The notes below the pieces were generated by a model that was not told the DNA's origin, made no database searches, and saw only the letters and a list, made by a program, of their open reading frames with translations. 37,226 nucleotides of DNA from Limivivens faecihominis (GTDB lineage Bacteria > Bacillota > Clostridia > Lachnospirales > Lachnospiraceae), in the NCBI RefSeq assembly GCF_020686945.1, contig NZ_JAJEPR010000033.1:1-37226 (forward strand), given 5' to 3'. A program made the position numbers and the translations under genes. Positions 1 through 7,649 of the stretch are shown here, one piece after another. Positions within the stretch are counted from its first letter, which is position 1; each line of letters begins with the position of its first letter.

Positions 1-62
1 CAATATTTATGTGATTTCATTCAGATACCTCCTGCCGTTTTTCTTAATCATATACCTTTTAA

Positions 63-488
63 AAGATATATACAAACTGGTATTTTGAATCAATCGACAA
101 GCAGCTCGGATCTTCCACTATAAATTCATACCTTCAGCAAATAGGATATGGCAATAAAAATATATCCGGAGATTTCTCTTCCTACTGGATGCAGTCATCC
201 TTAAAGATTTCACCAGTAGAACAAGTTGAACTTTTGAAAAATTTATATCGAAACAACTTCAACTTTACTCCTGCTAATATTCATGCCGTCAAAAATTCCA
301 TCCATCTTACCGCCTCTGAAAATGGAGAATTTATGGAAAAACCGGAACCGGACGAGTGAACGGGCAGGATATAAATGGCTGGTTTATAGGTTTTATAGAA
401 AGCCAAAATAATACATACTTTTTCTCCACAAATATTCAAAGCGAACAACGTGCAACTGGTAGTAAAGCATCAGATGGTGCTTTATCTA
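63..488 (+). pseudogene. Class D beta-lactamase / BlaR1 sensor-domain remnant, frameshifted
   Basis: Reading from base 63 in one frame gives a stretch resembling the second half of class D (OXA-like) beta-lactamases and of the BlaR1 sensor domain: NWYFESIDKQLG, then IGYGN (the conserved YGN motif), then SSLKISPVEQVELLKNLY. At about 330-332 the frame is lost: the continuation YGKTGTGRVNGQDINGWFIGF, with the conserved KTG motif, lies in another frame, as expected from loss of one base near GAATTTATGG. A stop (60-62) lies just upstream in the first frame and bases 1-60 show no match, so the N-terminal half is missing or lies beyond another lesion. Similarity fades after ASDGALS, exactly where the convergent ABC gene ends. 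It is a non-functional fragment. I cannot tell an enzyme gene (bla) from a sensor gene (blaR1). Confidence 0.75.
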
Positions 489-1361
489 CTCGTATTGATT
501 CGTCACATAAATATAAGCATCTTCCAACGTTGCAGGAATTGACATACACTCCAATTCTGGCTGTATTTCAGAAATCACTCTTAACTGCAATCCCCCCTCA
601 ACATACTGTTTAGATGTAATACGATACTTCTGTTCCACTTCTCTTGCTTTTCTTTCATCAGGTACTTTGCAAATCCAGATTTTCCCCTGTGCTTCTTCTG
701 TCAAATTCTTCATAGAACCCGCATACAGAAATCGACCTTTATGCATAATTGCAAGCTGATTGCAGGTGGCAGCTAAGTCTTCTACCACATGAGTTGAAAA
801 CAAAACCGTTCTGTTTTCAGAAAAATCTACTAACAAATTGCGGATGCGAATACGTTCCTCCGGATCTAAACCGGTAGTTGGCTCATCCACAATTAAAAAT
901 TCCGGTTCATTTAAAAGCGCCTGCACCAATCCTACCCGTCGCTTCATACCGCCTGATAACTGCTTCATTTTCTTCTTACGATGTTCTATAAGACTGGTCT
1001 TTTTCAAATAATAATCTATCCGCTTTCTACATTCTGCTTTCGGAACACCTGCCAGATCTCCCATATACTCCAAACACTCCTGAACCGTCAAATTAGGATA
1101 CAGTTCAATTTCCTGTGGTAAATACCCTATCTTTCTTTGGATTTTTTCATAGTTTCCTTCGCTATACAAAATTCCGTCTAATGTAACCATTCCGTTTGTA
1201 GGTTTAAGCACAGTGGTCAAAACTCTCATCAAAGTTGTCTTTCCCGCTCCATTTTCTCCCAATAGTCCAAATATCCCATTTGGTATATCTAAATCTGCAT
1301 GGTCGATTGCTGTGACACTATTCTTAAATCTTACCGTTAAATCCTCAATATGAATACTCAT
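486..1361 (-). CDS. ABC transporter ATP-binding protein (drug/peptide export type)
   Basis: This 291-residue cytoplasmic ATPase would power the two membrane proteins encoded just upstream. Walker A (GENGAGKT, residues 35-42), the signature LSGGM (135-139), Walker B FLIVDE (155-160) with the DEPTTGLD D-loop, and the switch histidine in FSTHVVED (H191) are all intact. The last 80 residues form a C-terminal extension typical of DrrA/CcmA-type exporters. It is the last gene of the unit permease (354 aa) - permease (219 aa) - ATPase; its ATG follows the preceding gene by 4 bases with an AGAGAGGG ribosome site. The substrate is not evident; position beside a two-component system suggests stress or antimicrobial-peptide response. 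Its 3' end abuts the beta-lactamase remnant. Confidence 0.93.
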   Translation of the reverse strand: MSIHIEDLTVRFKNSVTAIDHADLDIPNGIFGLLGENGAGKTTLMRVLTTVLKPTNGMVTLDGILYSEGNYEKIQRKIGYLPQEIELYPNLTVQECLEYMGDLAGVPKAECRKRIDYYLKKTSLIEHRKKKMKQLSGGMKRRVGLVQALLNEPEFLIVDEPTTGLDPEERIRIRNLLVDFSENRTVLFSTHVVEDLAATCNQLAIMHKGRFLYAGSMKNLTEEAQGKIWICKVPDERKAREVEQKYRITSKQYVEGGLQLRVISEIQPELECMSIPATLEDAYIYVTNQYE

Positions 1362-1365
1362 AAAT

Positions 1366-2025
1366 TTACCCTCTCTTTCTTACGATCTTCGGCAATGCCA
1401 GTAACAAAATCAGTCCGATACAAATACACAAGCCTTTCCCATACAGCCATGTAATATCGGCAGTATTTTCTATATCTCTAAAAGAATAAGAAAACAGATT
1501 CCATGCTCCAAAAAGTTTATCTCCACCTGTGGAATTTGTTGCTACCCATATCAAAAGACTGCTTCCAATTCCCATCCACATATTGCGAAAAAGCATAGAC
1601 AATGTATTAGCCAATATTCCCCAAAAGAAAATAGTTACTACAATCGCCCCAAAACAGGTAATAAACTGAAGTATTTCACTTTCTGTTACTGGATGTGTAA
1701 TTGGTTTCTGAAACGCAAAAAACAATCCATATCCAAGAACAGCGAGCAGCAGCAAAAAAGTTCCCTGTATCATCAGTCTCTGTATAATAGAATAGATTCT
1801 CTTTTTTATCTGATACAGTCTCTGAACTTCGGAACGGTTGCTTGTAATTTCCTGCACATAAGTATCTGCACAAAAAACAGCAGTCAATATCGCAAAAGGC
1901 GGCTCTATGGATAGTCCTATTTCATACGTGAAAACAACTGCACGAATCACACTTAAAATTACAACAAAGGATACTGCATAAGCAATTTTATAAAATGGCA
2001 GAACAATCTTCATTTCCTTCTTCAT
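1366..2025 (-). CDS. ABC transporter permease, small subunit
   Basis: A 219-residue integral membrane protein with about six hydrophobic segments (around residues 10-30, 40-55, 87-108, 118-145, 148-166 and 195-213) separated by short basic loops. It has no recognisable ATPase or substrate-binding motif. The ATG follows the upstream permease's TAA stop with no spacer (TAAATG), and GGAGG lies 9 bases upstream inside the preceding gene, so the two are probably translationally coupled. It is most likely one half of a two-component membrane domain with the 354-residue protein. The family is assigned by context and topology rather than by a specific motif. Confidence 0.82.
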   Translation of the reverse strand: MKKEMKIVLPFYKIAYAVSFVVILSVIRAVVFTYEIGLSIEPPFAILTAVFCADTYVQEITSNRSEVQRLYQIKKRIYSIIQRLMIQGTFLLLLAVLGYGLFFAFQKPITHPVTESEILQFITCFGAIVVTIFFWGILANTLSMLFRNMWMGIGSSLLIWVATNSTGGDKLFGAWNLFSYSFRDIENTADITWLYGKGLCICIGLILLLALPKIVRKRG

Positions 2026-3090
2026 TTATATTCGCCTCCGCTTCCAAATCTGTATCGAAATCAGTATAATTACTACCGATACAATAATAAGAAAACTTTG
2101 ATTTAAGAGCGCCATCGGGGGCGGTGTCGTATCAAAAAGCTGCCCCGGAAATCGTACCATGATTGCCAAAGGTTTGCCCCAATATCCGTAAACTCCCTCT
2201 GCATTAGTTCCGCCCAAATTGGAATACACCATATAAAGAATCAAAAGTGGTACACCCGGAAGTGGATTTTTAAATATGAGTGAAATCAATGTATATATAC
2301 TCACAATCATCAGCATATTAGGCAATATATAAAGTACCGTAGAAGCCACAAAATCCCATAGTCGCACTTCAAATCCACTATCCTTTGTATAGATGCGGCA
2401 CAATACCCAAAACAGTATATTCAAAATAGTTAGCACAAGCAAACAAATTGTAAATCCTGCACTCACTTTTCCCATTACATACTTCCCGGCAGTCACAGGC
2501 TTTGTATGCAACAATTCATAAGTATGCTTTTTTGTATCTTGTAAAAATAAAACCGCCAACATAATAATTGCAAAAAACACCATATACAGACCCGCAAAAT
2601 CAGCAAATTTTCTTGCGTAATAAAAAGAAAATGTCTTATCTTCCAATTTTTTATCTAGATATGCGTTGATTTCTTCTGCCGTTCCCTTATAATACGTACT
2701 GTCCTCGTATAAATACCTTGCCCCGTACCAGTCATATTCCTGCTCCAAATACGCATAGGCCTCTTTTAAATTCATGCTTTCCAGCTTTTCAATGACATTC
2801 TGTGCTTCTGAATCCGTCAATCCAAACACATCCGTTAATTTTATTTTTACCTTTTCATGCCATACCTCTCTGTGCTTTTCAGGCGTGGCTGGAATATAGC
2901 CCTCATACACTTCTCCTTCAACCGAAGTGTTGGACTGATCATTGATGATTTCCTCCCCCGTTGTAAGATAATGTGTGGTTAAATATGGACTTGTCGCATT
3001 AAACACACCATAAATCACAAGCAGAACACCTACCCAAAATAACGGTCGCTTTAGATAATTCCTAATCTCTCTTTTAAAAATAGCAATCAT
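2026..3090 (-). CDS. ABC transporter permease, large subunit
   Basis: A 354-residue membrane protein built like ABC-2 type permeases. One membrane segment lies near the N-terminus (about 16-35), followed by an extracytoplasmic domain of roughly 130 residues rich in charged residues (about 37-165), then five or six membrane segments (about 167-185, 208-232, 245-270, 275-292, 325-345). The segment HTYELLHTKPVTAGKYVMGK before the second helix is typical of this family. AAAGGAGG sits 7 bases before the ATG. It is the first gene of the exporter unit and has its own promoter (3120-3154), separated from the kinase by a terminator. Substrate unknown. Confidence 0.87.
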   Translation of the reverse strand: MIAIFKREIRNYLKRPLFWVGVLLVIYGVFNATSPYLTTHYLTTGEEIINDQSNTSVEGEVYEGYIPATPEKHREVWHEKVKIKLTDVFGLTDSEAQNVIEKLESMNLKEAYAYLEQEYDWYGARYLYEDSTYYKGTAEEINAYLDKKLEDKTFSFYYARKFADFAGLYMVFFAIIMLAVLFLQDTKKHTYELLHTKPVTAGKYVMGKVSAGFTICLLVLTILNILFWVLCRIYTKDSGFEVRLWDFVASTVLYILPNMLMIVSIYTLISLIFKNPLPGVPLLILYMVYSNLGGTNAEGVYGYWGKPLAIMVRFPGQLFDTTPPPMALLNQSFLIIVSVVIILISIQIWKRRRI

Positions 3091-3119
3091 ACGTATTCCT
3101 CCTTTCCTTCGTTATAGAC

Positions 3120-3154
3120 ATCATAAAATATAAATCACAACAAAAAGACAACAG
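3120..3154 (-). promoter_or_regulatory. Promoter of the ABC operon with response-regulator-type direct repeat
   Basis: On the minus strand, CTGTTGT (3148-3154) and TTGTTGT (3137-3143) repeat with an 11-base period, and a -10 box TATGAT (3120-3125) follows 11 bases after the nearer repeat. The -35 position lies within the repeats and is not a good match to TTGACA, as expected for an activated promoter. The same arrangement stands in front of the response regulator gene. Direct repeats about one helical turn apart at -35 are typical binding sites of OmpR/PhoB-family regulators. Confidence 0.68.
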
Positions 3155-3156
3155 CA

Positions 3157-3187
3157 TAAAAAAATCGGACCGCTCATGCAATCCGAT
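3157..3187 (-). terminator. Rho-independent terminator after the histidine kinase
   Basis: On the minus strand ATCGGA and TCCGAT pair around a 12-base loop and are followed by seven T. The TGA stop of the kinase lies in the loop. It separates the regulator-kinase unit from the ABC unit. Confidence 0.75.
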
Positions 3188-4355
3188 GAAATACTGCTGT
3201 TATTACAGCTCCACTCTGTTTTTCATTTTCTATCAGTAACTGACCACCATGCTTTTCACAATACAATCTGCTGATATACATGCCCATTCCTGAATGTTTC
3301 AAACTGTCTTTCACATTTTGCTGATAAAAAAGCTCTGTTGCCTTTTGCTTATCTATTGTAAATCCCACTCCATCATCCTTTATTCTGATCTGTAATTCAG
3401 AACAGGTAAGAAACACTTCCATTTCCACTTTTGTCTTGGCGTAACGAAAGGCATTTGACAAAAGGTTTTCTATAACCTCTAAAATCACTTCCTTATCTCC
3501 TGAAAATTTTTCTTCTGTTTCCGAACATTCTAATTCATATAGCTTTCCAAATTTTTTCCTAAACACGTTCATCTCTGCCCGTACGTCTATTTCTACCTGT
3601 TTACTGGTAATTTCTTCTGCTACTAACTCCCTTGTATCTAAACTGCTCATCTTTCGCATAGTTTCCACAAAGATATCCATACGTTCAATCTGTTTTTTGC
3701 TTTCATTTACCATTTCTAAGGCTTGCTCCATATTTATCTCTTTCTTCGGAAGATATTCTGAAAGCATTTCCTGATACCCCTCCAGCACAGAGAGCGGAGA
3801 ACGTATATCATGTGCAATGGCAGCCCGCAAAGCCTTTTCTTCCTCAAGCATTTTCCATAACTGTTGATTATTCTCTGCCAGCTGTCCTCTCATTCGTTCA
3901 AACTCTTTGCACAATCCGCCCATCTCATCTTCATTTTCATAAGTGATATGGAAATCTAAATTATTTCGACCAACTTGTCGGGAAGCCAGTTCTAATTCTT
4001 CGATAGGGCATTTCAGTTTATGCTTATAAAAAAGAAATACCGCTATAATACTCCCTGCAACAGATACGATAAGCACTGTAAATGTCTGAAGAAAATCACA
4101 TATTTCCGATACATGATAATCAAATTCTTTCATTTCATAAGAATGTGGTCTCGGAACATCTGGCAAATACCTTCTACCATCCCCTTCAGCCATTTCAAAA
4201 TATTCTTCTTGGTCTACATAATTCCACCAAATGTTGTTTTGTACTGTGCTTGCTATTCGCATAATTAGTGCTGAAAGATAAAAACTAATTATTAAACTAA
4301 TTATCATATACAAAACAATGGTTTTCCTTAACGAAAGATTTTTTATTTTGCCCAT
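3174..4355 (-). CDS. Two-component sensor histidine kinase
   Basis: A 393-residue membrane sensor kinase. Two membrane helices (about 13-33 and 91-110) enclose a short extracytoplasmic loop of some 55 residues, too small for a classic ligand domain. HAMP follows (about 111-165), then the phospho-acceptor helix AAIAHDIRSPLSV with H182, and the ATPase domain with N box NLLSNAFRY (about 298), G1 DDGVGF (about 328) and G2 GMGMYISRLY (about 356). It phosphorylates the regulator encoded just upstream; the genes overlap by 13 bases. A small loop and an adjacent ABC exporter recall kinases that sense cell-envelope antibiotics, often with the transporter as co-sensor; that is inference. The ATG is preceded by AGGGG. 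Confidence 0.93.
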   Translation of the reverse strand: MGKIKNLSLRKTIVLYMIISLIISFYLSALIMRIASTVQNNIWWNYVDQEEYFEMAEGDGRRYLPDVPRPHSYEMKEFDYHVSEICDFLQTFTVLIVSVAGSIIAVFLFYKHKLKCPIEELELASRQVGRNNLDFHITYENEDEMGGLCKEFERMRGQLAENNQQLWKMLEEEKALRAAIAHDIRSPLSVLEGYQEMLSEYLPKKEINMEQALEMVNESKKQIERMDIFVETMRKMSSLDTRELVAEEITSKQVEIDVRAEMNVFRKKFGKLYELECSETEEKFSGDKEVILEVIENLLSNAFRYAKTKVEMEVFLTCSELQIRIKDDGVGFTIDKQKATELFYQQNVKDSLKHSGMGMYISRLYCEKHGGQLLIENEKQSGAVITAVFHRIA

Positions 4356-5017
4356 TTATATCCCCTCCCCCATACCGTTGCAATATATTCGTGTTCCGAA
4401 TACATTTTCATTTTCTTGCGGATTCTGCGAATCAACTCCGTAACCACCCGGCTGTCCCCTTCTGCATCATATCCGCCAATCTTCTCATAGATTCGTTCTT
4501 TATCAAATACCATTTCAGGGTTCATAGACAAAAATTCTATGATCTCATACTCTAATTTCGTAAGCTCTAAAGCATTCCCTTTAATATGTACACATTTACT
4601 GGCATAGTCAATCACTAATTCTCCATAAAACCTTTGTTCTTTTTTCCTATGTAAACGTTCTTCACGTTTCAAATGGGCAATAATTCTAGCATCTAATTCT
4701 TTCAAACTGAATGGTTTTAAAACATAATCATCACCACCAGACAACAATCCCATTACTCGATCCTGTTCTTCTACTTTTGCAGTCAAAAAAATAATCGGAC
4801 AGGAAACCATATCTCTGATTCTTCTGCACACTTCAATTCCGTCCATTCCCGGCATATTTACGTCCAATAAAATAATATCGGGATTTGCACTTATCTTTTC
4901 CATTGCTTCTATGCCATTTTCTGCAATCATTACCGTATAATTCTTCAATGTAAAGTATTGATTCAGCATTTTTAGCAATTCTCTATCATCATCAACCATT
5001 AAAATTTTATAGTTCAT
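4343..5017 (-). CDS. OmpR-family response regulator
   Basis: A 224-residue DNA-binding regulator. The receiver domain has the acidic pocket DDD (9-11), phospho-acceptor D52 in ILLDVNMPG, T79 and K101 (KPF). A winged-helix effector domain (about 125-223) ends in RIRKKM and YIATVWGRGYKW, the usual OmpR/PhoB C-terminal pattern. I start it at MNYKIL because AGAGGTG lies 7 bases before that ATG; the reading frame is open 29 codons further upstream, but that stretch contains the promoter and has no homology. Probable targets are its own promoter and that of the ABC operon, which share direct repeats. Confidence 0.95.
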   Translation of the reverse strand: MNYKILMVDDDRELLKMLNQYFTLKNYTVMIAENGIEAMEKISANPDIILLDVNMPGMDGIEVCRRIRDMVSCPIIFLTAKVEEQDRVMGLLSGGDDYVLKPFSLKELDARIIAHLKREERLHRKKEQRFYGELVIDYASKCVHIKGNALELTKLEYEIIEFLSMNPEMVFDKERIYEKIGGYDAEGDSRVVTELIRRIRKKMKMYSEHEYIATVWGRGYKWAK

Positions 5018-5055
5018 AAATTTCACCTCTGGCTCTAATGTTATCTTTTCCTTAT

Positions 5056-5090
5056 AGTATAGCTTATAAAAAACAACAAATAAACAACAA
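5056..5090 (-). promoter_or_regulatory. Promoter of the RR-HK unit with 11-bp-period direct repeat
   Basis: On the minus strand TTGTTGT occurs twice (5084-5090 and 5073-5079) with 11-base periodicity, followed 11 bases later by the -10 box TATACT (5056-5061). Spacing and sequence match the ABC promoter at 3120-3154. Autoregulation by the response regulator is the simplest reading. Confidence 0.7.
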
Positions 5091-5095
5091 TTCCT

Positions 5096-5129
5096 AAAAG
5101 GCAACAGCCTTTCTAAACTGCCGCCTTTT
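5096..5129 (-). terminator. Hairpin terminator closing the replication/partition operon
   Basis: Minus-strand arms AAAAGGCGGCAG and CTGTTGCCTTTT pair over 12 positions (two G-T) with a 10-base loop. It lies right after the last gene of the rep/par module and upstream of the RR promoter, insulating the two. Confidence 0.7.
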
Positions 5130-5134
5130 CTCCT

Positions 5135-5353
5135 TCATTTTATTTCCATTTTTGGGACAACATCATACAGGGTTGGTGCCTGATGACTTAATTTTACTCC
5201 ATTTTCATTTGCATCTTTAAGCAGATTCTTAACTTTTTCTCTTGAATTCTCCGGTACTTTCATGTACTTCCACATAAATGCTACCACATCAGATGGTGTG
5301 TCTTTTTTTAGTGGTGGTAACTGAATATAATCATTGTTTTCACTCATTTTCAT
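5135..5353 (-). CDS. Small hypothetical protein of the rep/par module
   Basis: A 72-residue hydrophilic protein (from MKMSENN), unrecognised. Visible features are the central VVAFMWKYMKVPENSREKV and a lysine-rich helix KVKNLLKDANENG. GTGAGGAG lies close upstream; either ATG of MKM could be used, the second having the better spacing. It is the last gene of the operon, following the small membrane protein gene by 7 bases, so co-expression is likely. No membrane segment, signal peptide or catalytic motif is visible. Accessory protein of the element is inferred from position only. Confidence 0.6.
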   Translation of the reverse strand: MKMSENNDYIQLPPLKKDTPSDVVAFMWKYMKVPENSREKVKNLLKDANENGVKLSHQAPTLYDVVPKMEIK

Positions 5354-5360
5354 ATTCTCC

Positions 5361-5657
5361 TCACGATATAATAAAATCAATAATACGTTCTCTTGTCATG
5401 TCCAGTACAGTATCTACGAACACTCCTGCAAAAAGGATCAGATACAGAATAACACTCAGCGAAAACAGGAATGCAACCTGTACCCAATCATGGTAACAGT
5501 ATGCAGTCGCTATGATCAATAAAGTGAATATAAACCCAAGGATCCCTCTGACAACCGCATAAGTCTGTACTGTCATTTTTACTGCCAAGCCGATCACAAA
5601 AAGGATCAGCCATACCGGCAGTAATAATATCTTCCCAACAAGTTTTAAAATAAACAT
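5361..5657 (-). CDS. Small membrane protein of the rep/par module
   Basis: A 98-residue, very hydrophobic protein with three probable membrane helices (about 5-27, 38-53 and 60-84) and a charged tail DMTRERIIDFIIS. AGGAGG stands 5 bases before the ATG at 5657; an in-frame GTG two codons earlier overlaps that ribosome site and is less likely. It follows rep by 9 bases and is surely co-transcribed with it. I do not recognise the family. Membrane proteins beside replication genes occur in conjugative elements, but nothing here shows function. Confidence 0.72.
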   Translation of the reverse strand: MFILKLVGKILLLPVWLILFVIGLAVKMTVQTYAVVRGILGFIFTLLIIATAYCYHDWVQVAFLFSLSVILYLILFAGVFVDTVLDMTRERIIDFIIS

Positions 5658-5666
5658 GTGCACCTC

Positions 5667-6665
5667 CTATCTTACCAGTCCTGGCATATCATGGTTCACC
5701 TCTGCCTGATAATACCCGTTCATCGTTGACGGTGCATTAAACAAAGCTGCTAATAAATATTTCTTGATGTTCTTCACCTTTGTGGTGTTACCACTCATAC
5801 AGTGTAATACATACTCGATATGTGAATAGGTCAGCATCAGAAATTTTTTCTTCACCAGTGATGCCGGATACCAGTTGCTGGCAATCAAGATCTTGTCATT
5901 TTTACACATCACAGTCTCTACGATCAGGTTCACGATTTCATCTACCTGCCGCATATCGTCATGATGGGTTACTTCCAGTGATTCATAATCAATGGTCTCT
6001 TTGACAAGGTTTTCATAAGCCTGATAATCCTCAGAGCGATTATCGCTATCAAATCTTTTCTCATCCACAGATATGATAGGATTAGATTTATTATCATTCA
6101 TTTCAGTATCACTAAGATTAGTATTATTAGGGTTTGAAATGTAAACTTCTTGAAGTTTGTTTTCGGGACTTCTAGAAGTTTGATTTTGGGACTTCATGAA
6201 GTTTGAATTGTAAACTTCTGCGGGTTCCTCATTTTCCACAGAAGTTTGTTTTTTAAACTTCTTTAATTCCTCTTCAAATTTTTTCTCATCTGTTTTCTCA
6301 GGCATAAAGGTTTTCACGTAGATGACGTTCACCTTTCCAAATCCCTGTCTGCGTTTCTCAATCAGGCCAATCCCTGTTTCGTCATCCAGTTCTCTCATGG
6401 ATTTGATGGCTTTATTTCTGCCACAGTTCAGTAATTCCATAATATCTTCGATGGAAAAGTAGATATATGCTCTATTTTTGTCGTCAAACCACTGATTCTT
6501 GATGGAAAGAGACATTCGATCCAACATCAGTCCATATAAAATTTTAGCATCGCTTGATAAATCTTTAAAATAGCTGTCTGTAAATAATGCTTTTGGTATG
6601 CGGTAGAAGCTGAACTGATCAGCTTCGGTACCATAAAAATAATTAAATGTCATTTTTTTCTCCAT
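5667..6665 (-). CDS. repA: RepA_N-type plasmid replication initiator
   Basis: A 332-residue initiator-like protein. The N-terminal part (about residues 7-110) matches the RepA_N domain: FYGTEADQFSFYRIPKALF, then LSSDAKILYGLMLDRMSLS, then the winged-helix stretch FSIEDIMELLNCGRNKAIKSM. The middle (about 115-220) is polar and low in complexity, and the C-terminal part (about 225-315) is a compact host-type domain. DNA encoding residues about 134-174 holds six 23-bp-spaced repeats, fitting the known placement of the origin inside rep in RepA_N plasmids. It follows parA/parB in one operon, with AAAGGAGG 5 bases before the ATG. Presence in a chromosome points to an integrated element able to replicate when excised. 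Confidence 0.9.
   Translation of the reverse strand: MEKKMTFNYFYGTEADQFSFYRIPKALFTDSYFKDLSSDAKILYGLMLDRMSLSIKNQWFDDKNRAYIYFSIEDIMELLNCGRNKAIKSMRELDDETGIGLIEKRRQGFGKVNVIYVKTFMPEKTDEKKFEEELKKFKKQTSVENEEPAEVYNSNFMKSQNQTSRSPENKLQEVYISNPNNTNLSDTEMNDNKSNPIISVDEKRFDSDNRSEDYQAYENLVKETIDYESLEVTHHDDMRQVDEIVNLIVETVMCKNDKILIASNWYPASLVKKKFLMLTYSHIEYVLHCMSGNTTKVKNIKKYLLAALFNAPSTMNGYYQAEVNHDMPGLVR
6143..6264. repeat. Iteron array (six units, 23-bp period) inside repA: candidate origin
   Basis: Units have the form AAACTTC-NN-GAAGTTT. Centres lie at 6150.5, 6173.5, 6196.5, 6219.5, 6239.5 and 6262.5, that is 23, 23, 23, 20 and 23 bases apart. The first is a perfect 7-bp dyad; the second and third have ACTTC/GAAGT arms; the last three keep one half-site. 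Because 23 is not a multiple of three, the units fall in different codon frames, so the constraint is on DNA and not on protein. Known RepA_N plasmids carry origin iterons within rep. Confidence 0.82.
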
Positions 6666-6686
6666 AATTTCCTCCTTTCATTTTCT

Positions 6687-6732
6687 GCTAAGAAGTCCTT
6701 TTTTTAAACTTCTTTGACATTGTTTTCTTAGC
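6687..6732 (-). promoter_or_regulatory. Rep operator: two iteron half-sites within an 8-bp inverted repeat
   Basis: Between parB and rep, GAAGT (6692-6696) and AAACTTC (6706-6712) correspond to iteron centres 6690.5 and 6713.5, again 23 bases apart. The segment is bracketed by GCTAAGAA (6687-6694) and TTCTTAGC (6725-6732). Initiator autoregulation at this spot is the obvious inference. No convincing -35/-10 pair is visible. Confidence 0.6.
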
Positions 6733-6743
6733 TTTTTCTCTCC

Positions 6744-7649
6744 TTAACAGGACTGTTCCTGCATCCACTTTTCTAATAATGATTCAATCACCTGCTCCAT
6801 ATCTTTGGCTGTATAATCATCCGGAAAATACTTTGTCAGTTTCTTTTCTGAGAAAGTAAGAGACCGGGATACTTTCTTTGCTATCACACAGTTATTGAAA
6901 ATTGATAACATCTGAATCTGATTGATTGGCCCGTCATTCAGCTGATTTCTGAGTGCTGCAATCTGCTTTGGCTTAATAAATCCAGTGTCACTAATATATT
7001 CGTAAATCCATTCTTGTACTTCCTTATCGATGTAGGAGATATCAATAGCAACTGTAAATTGGAGCTTTTTCTTATCTACCAGATCTAAAAGTTCTGGTAT
7101 TAATTCCGTGAGACGAATATATCTTTGAACCTGTCGTCCACTTTCTCCGTTATCCTTTCCAATGAGATCTGCCGTCTCATAATTCCCGACATTTTGTCGG
7201 GGATTTTCTTTTGTCGGACGACCTGCTGTTCTTCTCATAGCATCCATTTTCATCTTATATGCAAATGCTTTCTCACTCGGTAACAGTTCCTCTCGCTGAA
7301 TGTTAGCGTCCACCATCGCAATCACGGCATCATCATCCGATAATTCTCTTACGATTGCCGGAATAGTCGTAAGTCCTGCAAGCTGTGCTGCATGCATTCT
7401 TCTATGACCGGATACCATTTCATATTCTTCATTATCATCCATTCGAAGCAGTACCGGTGTCAGTACTCCATTGATCCTTACACTTTCAACCAGATCCTGC
7501 ATCTTTTCATCATCCAGCACCTTGAACGGATGATTTTTAAACGGATGGATCTTACTGATTTCTATCTCCATTGCAGATTCTTCATTTACCACACCCAGCA
7601 GTTCATCAATGCTTGCCAGTTTAATCTTTTCGCCACTTCTATTTTTCAT
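6744..7649 (-). CDS. parB: ParB/Spo0J-family partition protein (second copy of the element)
   Basis: A 301-residue ParB-type CTPase/DNA-binding protein. The ParB N-terminal domain covers about residues 28-125 with SGHRRMHAA (phosphate/CTP-binding loop region) and the following NIQREELLPSEKAFAY segment. A helix-turn-helix region follows (about 160-200, GRQVQRYIRLTELIPELLDLVD). The C-terminal part ends in the YFPDDYTAKDMEQVIESLLEKW element shared with the other element ParB. It overlaps parA by 11 bases and precedes rep. It is clearly different from the chromosomal ParB at 13358 (whose motif is GERRWRAAK). Likely role: loading on the element's own centromere, or regulating the operon. Confidence 0.92.
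   Translation of the reverse strand: MKNRSGEKIKLASIDELLGVVNEESAMEIEISKIHPFKNHPFKVLDDEKMQDLVESVRINGVLTPVLLRMDDNEEYEMVSGHRRMHAAQLAGLTTIPAIVRELSDDDAVIAMVDANIQREELLPSEKAFAYKMKMDAMRRTAGRPTKENPRQNVGNYETADLIGKDNGESGRQVQRYIRLTELIPELLDLVDKKKLQFTVAIDISYIDKEVQEWIYEYISDTGFIKPKQIAALRNQLNDGPINQIQMLSIFNNCVIAKKVSRSLTFSEKKLTKYFPDDYTAKDMEQVIESLLEKWMQEQSC

Noticed and set aside
1..59. Coding sequence at the left edge
   Set aside because: No frame of bases 1-59 continues the beta-lactamase-like reading or resembles a known protein; nothing can be supported there.
356..613. Separate 85-residue plus-strand gene starting with GTG
   Set aside because: It is the frameshifted C-terminal part of the beta-lactamase/BlaR1 remnant, running on into the opposite strand of the ABC gene.
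6143..6264. CRISPR-like array in rep
   Set aside because: The units are dyads with a 23-bp centre spacing, no constant repeat/spacer alternation, and no cas genes; they fit initiator iterons.
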